Shown here: positions 8,087-17,151 of the stretch, piece by piece
Layout of the letters: every line of letters begins with the position of its first letter
Position numbering within the stretch: position 1 is the first letter of the stretch
Assembly: GCF_035918155.1 (NCBI RefSeq)
Contig: NZ_CP109327.1
Span: 8,370,001 to 8,434,000 of the forward strand
DNA from: Streptomyces sp. NBC_01591
GTDB taxonomy: Bacteria > Actinomycetota > Actinomycetes > Streptomycetales > Streptomycetaceae
DNA length: 64,000 nt
Reading direction: 5' to 3'
Notes under the pieces: model-generated
The model's input: the letters and a program-made list of their open reading frames with translations, nothing else
Database searches by the model: none
Told to the model about the DNA's origin: nothing
Position numbers and translations under genes: made by a program

Positions 8087-9028
8087 GTGGCCGTGGGGGC
8101 CGAACGGCTGCGCACCCTCTGCCCGTTCCTCCACCGCCCACGGAAGGGCCACGCGATGCCGGCCGTCCTCGTCCTGCTGCTGGCCGGAACCTGGCTGCTC
8201 TCCGGCGCCCTGGTCACCGGGACCGATCCGCTGATCGTCGCCGTGGGCCGCACCGCCGTGTGCTGCGCGGTGCTCACCGTCGTCGCCGCCTCCACCGCGG
8301 ACGGCCGGGCCGACCTGCGCCGGGCAGCCGCCGGGCCGGGCACCGTATGGCTGCTGGGCCTGCTCGGCTTCGCCGGTTACGCGGCAGGGACCCTCCTCGC
8401 CATCCCGCGCATCGGGACCTCGCTCACCAATCTCGTCGTCGCGCTGATGCCGTGCGCCTCGGTGGCGGTCGGGGCGTTGTTCTTCGGCGAACGGTCCGGG
8501 CCGCGCAAGGTGGCTGGGGCGGCACTCGCCTGCGCGGCGGCGGCCGGCTACGCGGCGCTCGGCGCGGACGCCGGTGACGCGGACGGGGTGGGGCTGCTGC
8601 TGGTGGTGGCGGCGACCGTGGCCTTCGCCGTGTACGGGTTCCTGTACCGGGAGCGGCTGTCGGGGCTGCCGCCGCTTGCCGTGCTGTCCGTGCTGCTCGC
8701 GGCCGCCACGTGTCTGCTGCTCCCGATGGCCCTGCCCGCGCTGATCGCCCACCCGCCGACACTTGCCGCGACCGGCGGCATAGTCGTGCTGGGCGCGGCC
8801 GTGTACGCGCCCGCCTACCTCGTGCAGCACCGGCTCATCCTGCTCCGCGGGCCGGTCTTCACGGCCGCCGTGCAACTGGCCGTTCCCTTCACCGTGCGCC
8901 TCGGCGACTGGGCGCTGGGCACAGCCCCCGCTCCTTCCCCCGCCGAGCTGCTGCTCCTCGCGGTGTGCTGCGGGGGCATCGCCCTCGTCACCGTCCAGCC
9001 GCGCGCCCGACTCGCTGTCACCGAGTGA
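8087..9028 (+). CDS. EamA/DMT-family transporter
   Basis: An integral membrane protein of about 313 residues with ten hydrophobic segments in two similar halves, the EamA layout; the half-ending segments (LTNLVVALMPCASVAVGALFFGE and FTAAVQLAVPFTVRLGDWALG) are typical. Such proteins export amino acids or small metabolites. The start may be GTG 8087 (AGGGA 8 nt before it) or TTG 8063; I prefer GTG. No linked regulator is obvious, and the substrate is unknown. Confidence 0.8.
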   Translation: MAVGAERLRTLCPFLHRPRKGHAMPAVLVLLLAGTWLLSGALVTGTDPLIVAVGRTAVCCAVLTVVAASTADGRADLRRAAAGPGTVWLLGLLGFAGYAAGTLLAIPRIGTSLTNLVVALMPCASVAVGALFFGERSGPRKVAGAALACAAAAGYAALGADAGDADGVGLLLVVAATVAFAVYGFLYRERLSGLPPLAVLSVLLAAATCLLLPMALPALIAHPPTLAATGGIVVLGAAVYAPAYLVQHRLILLRGPVFTAAVQLAVPFTVRLGDWALGTAPAPSPAELLLLAVCCGGIALVTVQPRARLAVTE

Positions 9029-9053
9029 GCGCAGGACCGTCGGGCCGACCGGC

Positions 9054-10070
9054 TCAGCCCCCCGGTTGTTCCCCGGCCGTCGTCGCGCCGACCACCAGCG
9101 TGCACGGATGGGCGTGCATCCCGGGGGCGTCGCGCCCGTCGGCCACCTGGGCCGCCGCGGCTGCGCCCAGCGCGGCCAACCCCGTGTCGATGGTGGTGAG
9201 ATGGCGGGTGCGCTGACCACTGATCACGTACTCCCAGTTGTCCACACCGACCAGCGCGACATCGTCCGGGACGCGCCTGCCCGACTCCCGCAGGACGGAC
9301 TCCGCGCCGAGCGCGATCTGGTCGTTGCCGCAGAAGACAGCGTCGAACAGGGCGCCGGAATCGATCAGCCGGCGGCAGGCGGTGGCCCCCCAGGCCCGGC
9401 TCCAGTCACCCCGGAGAGTGCCGGTCGCGGGGGGCAGCCCGGCTTCGGCGAGCGAGGTCAGCAGCCCCTGCTCGCGTCCCGTCGCGGCGGTGTCGGCCGC
9501 CTCTCCGGTGATGTGCGCGATGCGTCGCCTGCCCAGCGACAGAAGATGTTCGCCCGCCAGCCGACCGGCCATCCGGCTGTCGGGGACGTAACAGGAGTCG
9601 CCCTCCCGGTCGGTGAGCCCGTACGCGTAGGCGACCGGGACGGAGAACTCGGTCGTGACAGAGCGCATTTCGACCCGGAGGTCATCGCCGAGCACCAGTA
9701 GCCCGTCGACGCGGCGGGCCTGCAGCCTGCGGACGCTGTCGGCCATCGAGTCCGGGTCGAAACTCGCGTCGTAGAGCAGGCACGCCTGTTCCCGGCCGCC
9801 GAGGTGGGTGAACGCCCCGACCAGCACCGGCTCGGTGAATGCTCCCCGGGCGTTCCGGGCGAGAATGCCGATCGTCCGGCTCCGTCCCAACGCGAAGGAC
9901 TGTGCCAGGGCGTTGGGGCGGAAGTCGAGTCTGCGCGCGGCCTCCGCTATGCGTGATCGCGTCGCCGTCGAGACGCGGCCGCCGCCGTTGAGCGCCCTTG
10001 ATGCCGTGGAGAGCGACACCCCGGCGACCGCCGCGACATCGCTCAGTGTGACCCTGCCCCGTTCCGCCAT
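9054..10070 (-). CDS. LacI family transcriptional regulator
   Basis: A 338-residue repressor. The N-terminal headpiece reads VTLSDVAAVAGVSLSTASRALNG with the hinge helix NALAQSFALGRSRTIGIL, followed by the periplasmic-binding-protein-like sugar domain and the C-terminal motif PDDVALVGVDNW. It is divergent from the large glycoside hydrolase, and a 20-bp LacI-type palindrome lies in between, so it probably represses the two hydrolases and responds to an oligosaccharide released by them. Confidence 0.93.
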   Translation of the reverse strand: MAERGRVTLSDVAAVAGVSLSTASRALNGGGRVSTATRSRIAEAARRLDFRPNALAQSFALGRSRTIGILARNARGAFTEPVLVGAFTHLGGREQACLLYDASFDPDSMADSVRRLQARRVDGLLVLGDDLRVEMRSVTTEFSVPVAYAYGLTDREGDSCYVPDSRMAGRLAGEHLLSLGRRRIAHITGEAADTAATGREQGLLTSLAEAGLPPATGTLRGDWSRAWGATACRRLIDSGALFDAVFCGNDQIALGAESVLRESGRRVPDDVALVGVDNWEYVISGQRTRHLTTIDTGLAALGAAAAAQVADGRDAPGMHAHPCTLVVGATTAGEQPGG

Positions 10071-10132
10071 GACGTCAGCCTATCCGTGATGCGCAACTGC
10101 TTGTGCGATGACGACGGTTGCTGTGCGAACCC

Positions 10133-10200
10133 TTGACAGAGTTTGTTTGCGGGGCCAGTCTGTGCCGCGCTTGAGCAAGCGGTTGCGCAACGGCCCGGAG
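10133..10200 (+). promoter_or_regulatory. Glycoside hydrolase promoter with LacI-type operator
   Basis: A perfect -35 box TTGACA (10133-10138) is followed after 17 bp by CAGTCT (10156-10161), an acceptable -10. About 20 bp downstream lies TTGAGCAAGCGGTTGCGCAA (10181-10200), an imperfect 20-bp palindrome with half sites TTGnGCAAnC, the form used by Streptomyces LacI-family repressors. A second related half site, TGCGCAAC, is at 10090-10097, nearer the repressor gene. An operator just after the transcription start would block initiation. Confidence 0.75.
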
Positions 10201-10284
10201 CCGCATCGGGCTCAGTCCGTCCACGTTCTCCGCAGAGACCGCGCGCAGCACCCCAGCGCCCGATGATCAGGGAGTTTCACTGCC

Positions 10285-13200
10285 ATGCGACATCGACCAC
10301 GCAGACGCCTGTCCCGTGCGGCGGTGGCCTTTTCCACGCTGCTCGGCCTCCTGGCCTTCGGCCCGGCCGCCGCCTCCGCGGAGAGAGCCGGATCCACCGC
10401 CGCGGACAGCAATGACTCCGCAACCGCCGTGTTCGGGAAGACACTTGCGGCCCAGGGCGCCACCTTCGACGCGTCCCCCGGCAGCGACGAGGCGAGCGCC
10501 AATGTCAAGACGTACGGCGACCGCGACTGCTGGGAGATCGGCCCCGGCCGCCCCAACCAGTATCTGAACGTCACCGTGGACGCCCGCCTCAAGCACGAGG
10601 GGGCGAACCACGCGGCCGTCGACATCGACTACTTCGACGCGCCCGGAACCAAGTTCGCGCTGGTCTACGACGGGGGCGCGAACCCGTGGCGCACCTCACG
10701 GATCGTGAAGACGACCGGCACCAACACCTGGAGGACCGCACACTTCTACATCCCGGACGGGGCGTTCACCGGCGGGCAGTACGGCCGGGACATGCGCATC
10801 GCCACCTGGGCACAGGACATGGGATCCAGTGAGAAACCGGTCTGCTTCGCCCGCTACGCCTTCGCCCCGTCCCCGGTCGACACCGATGATGTACAGATCG
10901 ATGTGACCACGCCCGGCAACCTCTTCGACCCGGGGGAGCGGGCGACCTTCGGGGTCCTCTCCGCCCGCGACCGCACCGTGCCCTGGAGCGTCCGCGACTA
11001 CCGCGGCCGCACCGTGCGGCGGGGCACCGCCACCGTTGACCCGGCCACCCGCGAAGGCGCCGTCGACGCGGGCGAACTCCCCCTCGGCTACTACACATTG
11101 ACGCTCCGCGGTACCGCTGCGGACGGAGCCCCCGTCGCCCGCACCGCCGGTTTCGCGGTGCAGCACCCCGGCCCCGATCCGAAGCGCACCACCGACTCCT
11201 TCTTCGGCATCAACCACCACCACCGCTCGGCCCCCGGCGACGCCTGGGACGACAGCACGAAGCTCGCCGCCCGCGCCGGTGCCGACACACTGCGCGTCGA
11301 CTCCACCTACTGGAGCAGCATCGAGCGCCCCAAGGGCGAGTACCAGTGGCCCGAGGCCAGCGAACGCGTCACCGCGGACTTCGGCGCACGTGGCCAGAAC
11401 GGCCTGATGCTGCTGGGCTTCGGCAACTCGGACTACGGCAACATCCCGAGCACCGACGAGGCGTACCAGGCGTTCGGGAAGTACGCCGGAAAGGTCGCGG
11501 AGAAGGCCAACGGCCGGATCGAGTCGCTGGAGGTCTGGAACGAGTACTACGGTGGCTTCTCCAACGGCGTGTGCTCGCAGAGCGCGAAGTGCTACGCGAA
11601 GACGCTGGCCGCCGCGTACTCGGGGGTCAAGGCCGCCGACCCGAAGGTCACCGTGGTCGGAGCCTCGTCGTTCAAGGTGCCCCTGGACTGGTTCGAGGAG
11701 CTGTTCAAGCTCGGCGGGCTCAAACACATGGACGCGATCTCCATCCACCCCTACCGTGCCCCGGGCGACCCCGAGGGTGTCGAGCTCGACATCGCGGGCC
11801 TCAAGCGGCTGATGCGTCAGTACAACGACGGCAGGGAACTCCCCATCTGGATCACCGAGCAGGGCTGGACCTCCGCCGGCCGGGACGGCGTCGGCGTCAG
11901 CGAGCAGACCCAGGCACAGGCCACCGCACGCGCCCTGCTGGAGGCCAAGGCCGCGGGCATCGCCCGCTATTACTGGTACGACCTGATCAACGACGGCAAC
12001 GGCCCGAACAACGCGGAGCACAACTTCGGCCTGCTGCGCAAGACGGGCCCGGAGGCCAACGGGCTCAACCCGAAGCCCGCCTACCTCTCCTACTCCACCG
12101 TCGCCCGCGAACTGACCGAAGCGAAGTTCACCGGGCGGCTGCGCACCGGCGACCGCGACCTGCACGCCTACACCTTCAGTTCCGCGCCCGGCTCGCCCGG
12201 TGGCGGCGCGGTGACCACGGCCCTGTGGAGCAGCGACCGCAGCGGCAAACCGGTCCGGGTGCGGACCGGGAAGCCGGTCACCGTGGTGGACATGCTCGGC
12301 TCGGAGCGGGTGCTGGAACCGGTGGACGGCTGGGTGCACCTCACGGCCACCGGCGCCCCGGTCTATCTGCGGGCCGCGGTGGACAAGGTCGAGCCGTCAC
12401 CGCTGCTGTCGCTGTCCGCACCGAAGGGCATCGCGGCAGGCGCGGAGATTCCGGTGACCGCCACACTCGACAACCGTGCCACGGCCCGCGGTGACGGGGC
12501 ATCGGCACGCAAGCGCACTGCGGTCTTCGAGATCGAGGGCGAGCGGGTCACCGTCTCGGCGGCGCCCGGCCGACGGGCGAGCGCTGTGCTGAGGGCCCCG
12601 GCCGGTGACACCCCCGGCAGCCGCGGCCTGACCGCGGCGGTCACCCTCGACGGGAAGCGGACCGGGGCGGTCGCGACCGGCACGGAGGTGACGGCGGATC
12701 CGGTGACGGTCGACGTGTCCCCGGAGATGTCGGTGAAGGGCGCTGTCCGCACCGACCGACTGGCGGTGACCGTCACCAACCACTCGCCGGACGCATCGGT
12801 CAGGGTGACCGGGATCGACTGGTCCTTCGGCGACCTCACCGGAACGATCACGGGCCGGGGCATCGACGACGGCGGTACGGTCCCGCCGCTTGGCGCCCGC
12901 ACCTTCCGCACCACCGTCGAAGGAGCCTCCGCCTATGCCGTCGAGCCTGTCGGGGTGACCGCCAGACTCGCGGACGGACGCACCGCAGGCGACAGCGACT
13001 CCTTCGGCTTCAGCCCGATCGCCAGGGCCACCCCGCACCTGGTGGACGGCAGGCTCACGGGCCTGGGGAACGCCCCGAAGGTTGACCTCTCCCAAGTCGG
13101 CTCGTACAGCGGCATCGAACCCTCCGTCGCCGACGGTGACATGTGGGCGACCTGGGACGACAAGAACCTCTACGTGTCCGCGGTGGTCCGGGAGAAGGAC

Positions 13201-13650
13201 CACCGAACGGCAGAGAAGGTGGCCTGGCTGCCCGCCGGTGACAGCATCGGCATCGGGGTGCAGCCGGGCAAACCGGGGGAGGGGCTGGGGCGTTGGGGCG
13301 CCGACTGGTACATGCTCTACGCCGGTGACACCGTGACGGAGGGGCCGGGTGTCTTCGTCGAATCCCTGCCGAAGGACTACCCGGTGGGTTCCGTGGCGGG
13401 TGCCGATGTCCGAGTGGCCCGTGACGAGGACGCCGGGACGACGACGTACCTCGTCGCCGTACCGTGGAAGCGGATCGCCCCGCTGTCGCCCGAGGACCCC
13501 TCGTTCTCGCTGACCCTGACGGTCAACAAGAACGACGGTGTGCAGCGGGACAACTACCGCTCGCTCGGTCTGGACGGATGGCAGACCTGGGGCGACGGGC
13601 TCAACAACTGGAAGCTGGTGCGCTACCAGCAGGTGCAGCTGACCCGCTGA
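10285..13650 (+). CDS. Large secreted clan GH-A glycoside hydrolase with C-terminal CBM9-like domain
   Basis: A 1121-residue exported protein with a signal peptide ending at ASA (about residue 32). In order: a beta-rich carbohydrate-binding-like domain (about 45-195), an Ig-like domain (about 200-290), a TIM barrel (about 300-620) with acid/base Glu420 in EVWNEYYGG and nucleophile Glu525 in WITEQGW, beta-sandwich linkers (about 720-990), and a C-terminal CBM9/DOMON-like domain (about 1000-1121) with SVADGDMWATWDDKNLYVSAVV. The fold is that of GH5/GH39-type retaining hydrolases; the substrate cannot be named. LacI control and a paralogue downstream point to one polysaccharide-use system. Confidence 0.85.
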   Translation: MRHRPRRRLSRAAVAFSTLLGLLAFGPAAASAERAGSTAADSNDSATAVFGKTLAAQGATFDASPGSDEASANVKTYGDRDCWEIGPGRPNQYLNVTVDARLKHEGANHAAVDIDYFDAPGTKFALVYDGGANPWRTSRIVKTTGTNTWRTAHFYIPDGAFTGGQYGRDMRIATWAQDMGSSEKPVCFARYAFAPSPVDTDDVQIDVTTPGNLFDPGERATFGVLSARDRTVPWSVRDYRGRTVRRGTATVDPATREGAVDAGELPLGYYTLTLRGTAADGAPVARTAGFAVQHPGPDPKRTTDSFFGINHHHRSAPGDAWDDSTKLAARAGADTLRVDSTYWSSIERPKGEYQWPEASERVTADFGARGQNGLMLLGFGNSDYGNIPSTDEAYQAFGKYAGKVAEKANGRIESLEVWNEYYGGFSNGVCSQSAKCYAKTLAAAYSGVKAADPKVTVVGASSFKVPLDWFEELFKLGGLKHMDAISIHPYRAPGDPEGVELDIAGLKRLMRQYNDGRELPIWITEQGWTSAGRDGVGVSEQTQAQATARALLEAKAAGIARYYWYDLINDGNGPNNAEHNFGLLRKTGPEANGLNPKPAYLSYSTVARELTEAKFTGRLRTGDRDLHAYTFSSAPGSPGGGAVTTALWSSDRSGKPVRVRTGKPVTVVDMLGSERVLEPVDGWVHLTATGAPVYLRAAVDKVEPSPLLSLSAPKGIAAGAEIPVTATLDNRATARGDGASARKRTAVFEIEGERVTVSAAPGRRASAVLRAPAGDTPGSRGLTAAVTLDGKRTGAVATGTEVTADPVTVDVSPEMSVKGAVRTDRLAVTVTNHSPDASVRVTGIDWSFGDLTGTITGRGIDDGGTVPPLGARTFRTTVEGASAYAVEPVGVTARLADGRTAGDSDSFGFSPIARATPHLVDGRLTGLGNAPKVDLSQVGSYSGIEPSVADGDMWATWDDKNLYVSAVVREKDHRTAEKVAWLPAGDSIGIGVQPGKPGEGLGRWGADWYMLYAGDTVTEGPGVFVESLPKDYPVGSVAGADVRVARDEDAGTTTYLVAVPWKRIAPLSPEDPSFSLTLTVNKNDGVQRDNYRSLGLDGWQTWGDGLNNWKLVRYQQVQLTR

Positions 13651-13658
13651 CCTGCTTC

Positions 13659-13699
13659 ATGGCCGGTGGGTGCCGTGACACGCGGCGCCCACCGGCCAT
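13659..13699. terminator. Hairpin between the two glycoside hydrolase genes
   Basis: Inverted repeat ATGGCCGGTGGG / CCCACCGGCCAT with an additional inner TGCCG/CGGCG pairing lies 9 nt after the first stop codon. It probably ends or attenuates the long transcript, giving less of the second enzyme. Confidence 0.65.
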
Positions 13700-13750
13700 C
13701 GTTCCCGACAACCGTCACGTCGACCATCAGCCGCGAGAGGGCGAACCACC

Positions 13751-15439
13751 ATGACCAACACCTCCATCGGCACCGGCGATACGGCGGGCTCCCGGCGCCC
13801 GCGCCGTGACCGGCCGGGTTCACGAAGACGCTCACCGTTCGCCCGCGTGCCGGCTCTCGCTCTCGCGCCTGCCCTCGCGCTGTCCCTGATCGTGGCCTTC
13901 CCGCCGTCCGCCCCCGCCGCGACGCACACGCTGTCCGTCACCTCCCCGAGCCTGATCTTCCAACGGGGCCAGGGCGCGGTGGAGTTCGGCTCGTCGGCGG
14001 CCTCGGTCTCCTGGACGGTCACCGATGAACAGGGCACCCGGGTGCGCGGCGGCACCAGCTGGCTCTCCGGCGGCAAAGCCACCATCCCCGTCTCCGACCT
14101 CGCCCCCGGCTACTTCGGACTCTCCCTGCACGCGGGCTCCTCCACCGATCCGACTGACCTGCGCACCTCGTTCGCCGTCATCGAACCGGTGCCGGACAGC
14201 GTGATCGCCCCGGCTTCACCGTTCGGCGCCGCCGTGCACATCGGCCGCGCAGGCTGGGGCCTGAACGTGCTGGACGAGGCACGCAAGACAGGGATCGCGC
14301 ACATCCGCGAGGACGCCTGGTGGCACCGGTTCGAGACCGCGAAGGGCAGTTACACCTTCCCGGCCGCCTTCTCCACCGAAATGGAGCGCGTCCGCGCGCT
14401 CGGCATCACTCCGCTGATCATCGCGAACGGCGCCAACTCCCTGTACGACAACGGCCGGACGCCGAGCAGTCCCGAAGGCATCGCCGCCTTCGGGAAGTTC
14501 GCCGCCGCGGTGCTGAAGCACTACGACCAGAGCAACGTCGAGGTGCTCAACGAGTACAACGCCGACACCTTCAACAACAGCGCCTGCGGGAAGAGCGCCG
14601 CCTGCTACCTGGAGGTGCTCAAAGGGGTGAACAAGGCCGTGAAGGCCGCGGACCCGGGCGCCTCGGTCGTCGGCCCGGCCACCATCGGCATCGGCAACTG
14701 CGTGCACGCCGACGGTACCAAGTGCTTCGCGCCGGACCTGATCGACCGCGGCGGACTGAAGGCGATGGACGCCTACAGCGTCCACCCCTACCACTACCCG
14801 GGCGGACCGGAGTGGCTGGGAAGTTCCGGGGACACCATCGCCGGCCTGCGGCAGCGGATCCGCGCCGCCAACGGCGGCAAGGACAAACCGATCATCCTCA
14901 GCGAGATGGGCTGGCCCACCGACACCGGTCACGGCACCACCGAACGCCAGCAGGCCGACAACCTGATCCGGCTCTACGCCATCGGCCTGGCCAACGGCGT
15001 GACCCGGGTCTACTGGTACGACCTGGTCGACGACGGCAGCGACCCCGCCGACAAGGAAAAGAACTTCGGCATGCTCCGGCAGCCCGTGACCGCCACCGCC
15101 GCGAACCCGGTCTCGGTCACCGCCAACGCCCCGAAACCGGCCGCGGTCGCCCAGGCCGTGGTGGCCCGGATGCTCGGCGGCAAGACGTACGCCGGCAACG
15201 ACGGGCTGGCCGCACCGGCCTACTCCGTCCGTTTCACCGGCAGCGGCACCACACGCGTGGTGTGGTCGACCACCGCCCGCAACCTCACGGTGTCGGCGAC
15301 CGGCCCGGTGACTCTGGTCGACTCCTGGGGCCGACGCTCCGTCAGACAACCGACGGACGGCCGTTTCACCCTGGAGGCAGGCCCGTCCCCGGTGTTCGTC
15401 GAGGGACCTGTCACCGGCGTCGGAGCGGCAACGCCGTGA
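13751..15439 (+). CDS. Secreted clan GH-A glycoside hydrolase, paralogue of the upstream enzyme
   Basis: A 562-residue exported protein: a long basic N-region and a hydrophobic core ending at PSAPAA (about residue 57), an Ig-like domain (about 58-145), a TIM barrel (about 155-470) and a short C-terminal beta domain. Acid/base Glu268 lies in VLNEYNADTF and nucleophile Glu385 in ILSEMGWPT. Around the acid/base both paralogues share a Cys pair (ACGKSAACYLE here, VCSQSAKCYAK upstream), which supports common ancestry. It lacks the CBM9-like tail of the larger enzyme. The ATG at 13751 follows CGAGAGGG. Confidence 0.85.
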   Translation: MTNTSIGTGDTAGSRRPRRDRPGSRRRSPFARVPALALAPALALSLIVAFPPSAPAATHTLSVTSPSLIFQRGQGAVEFGSSAASVSWTVTDEQGTRVRGGTSWLSGGKATIPVSDLAPGYFGLSLHAGSSTDPTDLRTSFAVIEPVPDSVIAPASPFGAAVHIGRAGWGLNVLDEARKTGIAHIREDAWWHRFETAKGSYTFPAAFSTEMERVRALGITPLIIANGANSLYDNGRTPSSPEGIAAFGKFAAAVLKHYDQSNVEVLNEYNADTFNNSACGKSAACYLEVLKGVNKAVKAADPGASVVGPATIGIGNCVHADGTKCFAPDLIDRGGLKAMDAYSVHPYHYPGGPEWLGSSGDTIAGLRQRIRAANGGKDKPIILSEMGWPTDTGHGTTERQQADNLIRLYAIGLANGVTRVYWYDLVDDGSDPADKEKNFGMLRQPVTATAANPVSVTANAPKPAAVAQAVVARMLGGKTYAGNDGLAAPAYSVRFTGSGTTRVVWSTTARNLTVSATGPVTLVDSWGRRSVRQPTDGRFTLEAGPSPVFVEGPVTGVGAATP

Positions 15440-15537
15440 GGAGGTCGGCTGGGAGAACGGGTCGACAGGCGAGTGCCGGGCACTGTGATGGCCGGCACCG
15501 CCCGCCGTACCGAGCGGGCCGGAGACAGGAGCCGTTC

Positions 15538-16329
15538 TTGACCGACGGGCGAACGGTGGACATCCACCCCGCGATCGACACCGCACTCGTCAGACGGCTG
15601 GTCGACACAGTTCCCGCAGTGGGCGGGGCTGCCGCTGAAGCTGCTCGACCGGGCCGGCTCGGACCATGTGATCCACCGACTCGGCGAGGAACTCTCCGTC
15701 CGGCTGCCCCGCCATCCGGGGGCCATCGGGCAGGCCCGCAAGGAAGCCGCATGGCTGCCCCGGCTCGCCCCGCACCTGCCGCTCCCGTCCCGATACCGAT
15801 GGGAGTGGGGGAGCCGGATTTCGGCTACCCGTGGCCCTGGGCGGTGTCCCGCTGGCTGGACGGCGAAGTGGCGACCGTCGAGGGCCTGGCGGGATTCCTG
15901 GCCGCCCTCCAGCGGGTCGCGCCCGGTGAGGATCGCGAGGGCCTGACCGTACGGTCACTGGCCGACCGGGACGGTGCGACGCGGGCCGCCATCGCGGCGG
16001 TCGACGGCACGTTCGACGCGGTGGCCATGACCGAACTGTGGGACGCCGCGCTCGGTGCGCCGGGATGGGACCGTCCTCCCGTCTGGTTCCACGGCGATCT
16101 CCACACCGGCAACCTGCTGACCACCGACGGCCGCCTCGACGCGGTCATCGACTTCGGCGAACGCGACAACCCCAGGGTCGCCGCGCAGACCACCCGCCAG
16201 CTCACCGAGGCCCTCATCGGCTGGCGCACTGCCGGACGACTTCCGCTGCTCGGGGTGGGGGCCACCCCGGGCAGCGGAGGCCGTCCCGGTGCGGACCGGG
16301 CTCAGAAGGTGACGTCCGAGCAGGCGTAG
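15538..16329 (+). pseudogene. Decayed APH/phosphotransferase gene
   Basis: Pieces of an aminoglycoside/hydroxyurea-type phosphotransferase are spread over two frames. TTG 15538 opens TDGRTVDIHPAIDTALVRRLVDT; at about 15608 the frame moves to QFPQWAGLPLKLLDRAGSDH and HPGAIGQARKEAAWLPRLAP; at about 15787 it returns to VPIPMGVGEPDFGYPWPW. The catalytic loop FHGDLHTGNLL and the metal Asp in VIDFG are kept. Directly after VIDFG the reading jumps to NPRVAAQTTRQLTEALIG, which is normally some 50-60 residues further on, so an internal in-frame deletion has removed the activation segment region. The tail runs into the convergent LPMO gene. Two shifts plus a deletion make real decay much more likely than sequencing error. 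Confidence 0.8.
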
Positions 16330-16892
16330 AACGCGTTGCCGGTGTCGGCGATCGTCCAGACACCGAGGATCAGGTGCTTGCCCGACTTCTGCGGCAGGAC
16401 TCCGGCATGGGTCACGGTGGACGCCGGAAGACGGCCGCCGAAGGGCACGGTCAGGAACGGCTGTGGCTCCAGGTCGGCCCGGGTGAGGGGCTTGGCGGGG
16501 TCGTAGCCGTCCTTGGTGATGTAGTAGCGGAAGTCGGTGGTGGCGTGCCGGGCCGTGATGCGCCAGCGGAAGGTGTAGCTCTGCCCGCTGGTGACCTGCG
16601 TCGCGGGCCAGGCACCGCCACGCGGGTCGTCGAGCTCGGAGAACCGGCCGTTGCCGCCGGCGCAGATGGTGCCGTCGACCGGGCCGCGGGCGGGGAAGCC
16701 CTTCGGGCCCTCGACGCTCGGCGGCTCCCACTGGATCTGGCCGCAATCGCGCACGGTGCCGTTGCCACAGAGCTGCTGACGGCTGACGGGAGCATCGGTG
16801 TAGCCATGGCTCTGGGCGCTGCCGGTGGTGACGAGGAGGGAGGCCCCGGCGATTCCGATGCCGAGAACGAACGAGGTGATCCTTCTGCGCAT
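16302..16892 (-). CDS. AA10 lytic polysaccharide monooxygenase (chitin-binding type)
   Basis: A 196-residue secreted copper enzyme. The signal peptide (residues 1-28, ending SAQS) leaves a mature N-terminus HGYTDAPVSRQQLCG, so His29 becomes the first His of the histidine brace and His116 in TARHATT the second. Conserved elements include FPARGPVDGTICAGGN, FRWRITARH and the C-terminal VWTIADTGNAFYACSDV. The family breaks chitin or cellulose oxidatively; the single-domain form without a binding module and the DasR-like boxes upstream suggest chitin. It is convergent with the decayed phosphotransferase and overlaps its tail by 28 nt. Confidence 0.92.
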   Translation of the reverse strand: MRRRITSFVLGIGIAGASLLVTTGSAQSHGYTDAPVSRQQLCGNGTVRDCGQIQWEPPSVEGPKGFPARGPVDGTICAGGNGRFSELDDPRGGAWPATQVTSGQSYTFRWRITARHATTDFRYYITKDGYDPAKPLTRADLEPQPFLTVPFGGRLPASTVTHAGVLPQKSGKHLILGVWTIADTGNAFYACSDVTF

Positions 16893-16956
16893 GCTTCGCT
16901 CCTGAGGGAGGTGTGGGGGCGCCGCGAGACGAGTGGGGAGGGCGCACTCCGCCCCG

Positions 16957-16985
16957 CTAGGTCTAGACCAAGGTCGAGACCAGTC
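16957..16985 (-). promoter_or_regulatory. Tandem DasR-like (dre) boxes of the LPMO promoter
   Basis: Read on the gene's strand, two copies lie head to tail: TGGTCTCGACCT and TGGTCTAGACCT, each matching the dre consensus (core TGGTCTAGACCA) with one or two changes. Such 12-bp direct repeats are the classic element of Streptomyces chitinase promoters; DasR represses there until glucosamine-6-phosphate accumulates. They lie about 65-95 nt before the start codon. Confidence 0.8.
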
Positions 16986-17151
16986 AGGGGCGATTGGTCA
17001 TGTCCATACCAGTAATGCGCCGCCGCGTGACCGGCCGGTGACGCTTCCGATCCCGCCGAAGGGGTGCCATCGGCATGGTGGGCCGAGGGATGGAGCGGGC
17101 GTACGCTGGCAAAAACGCCTGTGCACCGCGAGTGAGCGATGGAGGCGGCCC

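Noticed and set aside
10285..15439. Assembly duplication of the two glycoside hydrolases
   Set aside because: The proteins differ in length, domains and most residues; they are old paralogues.
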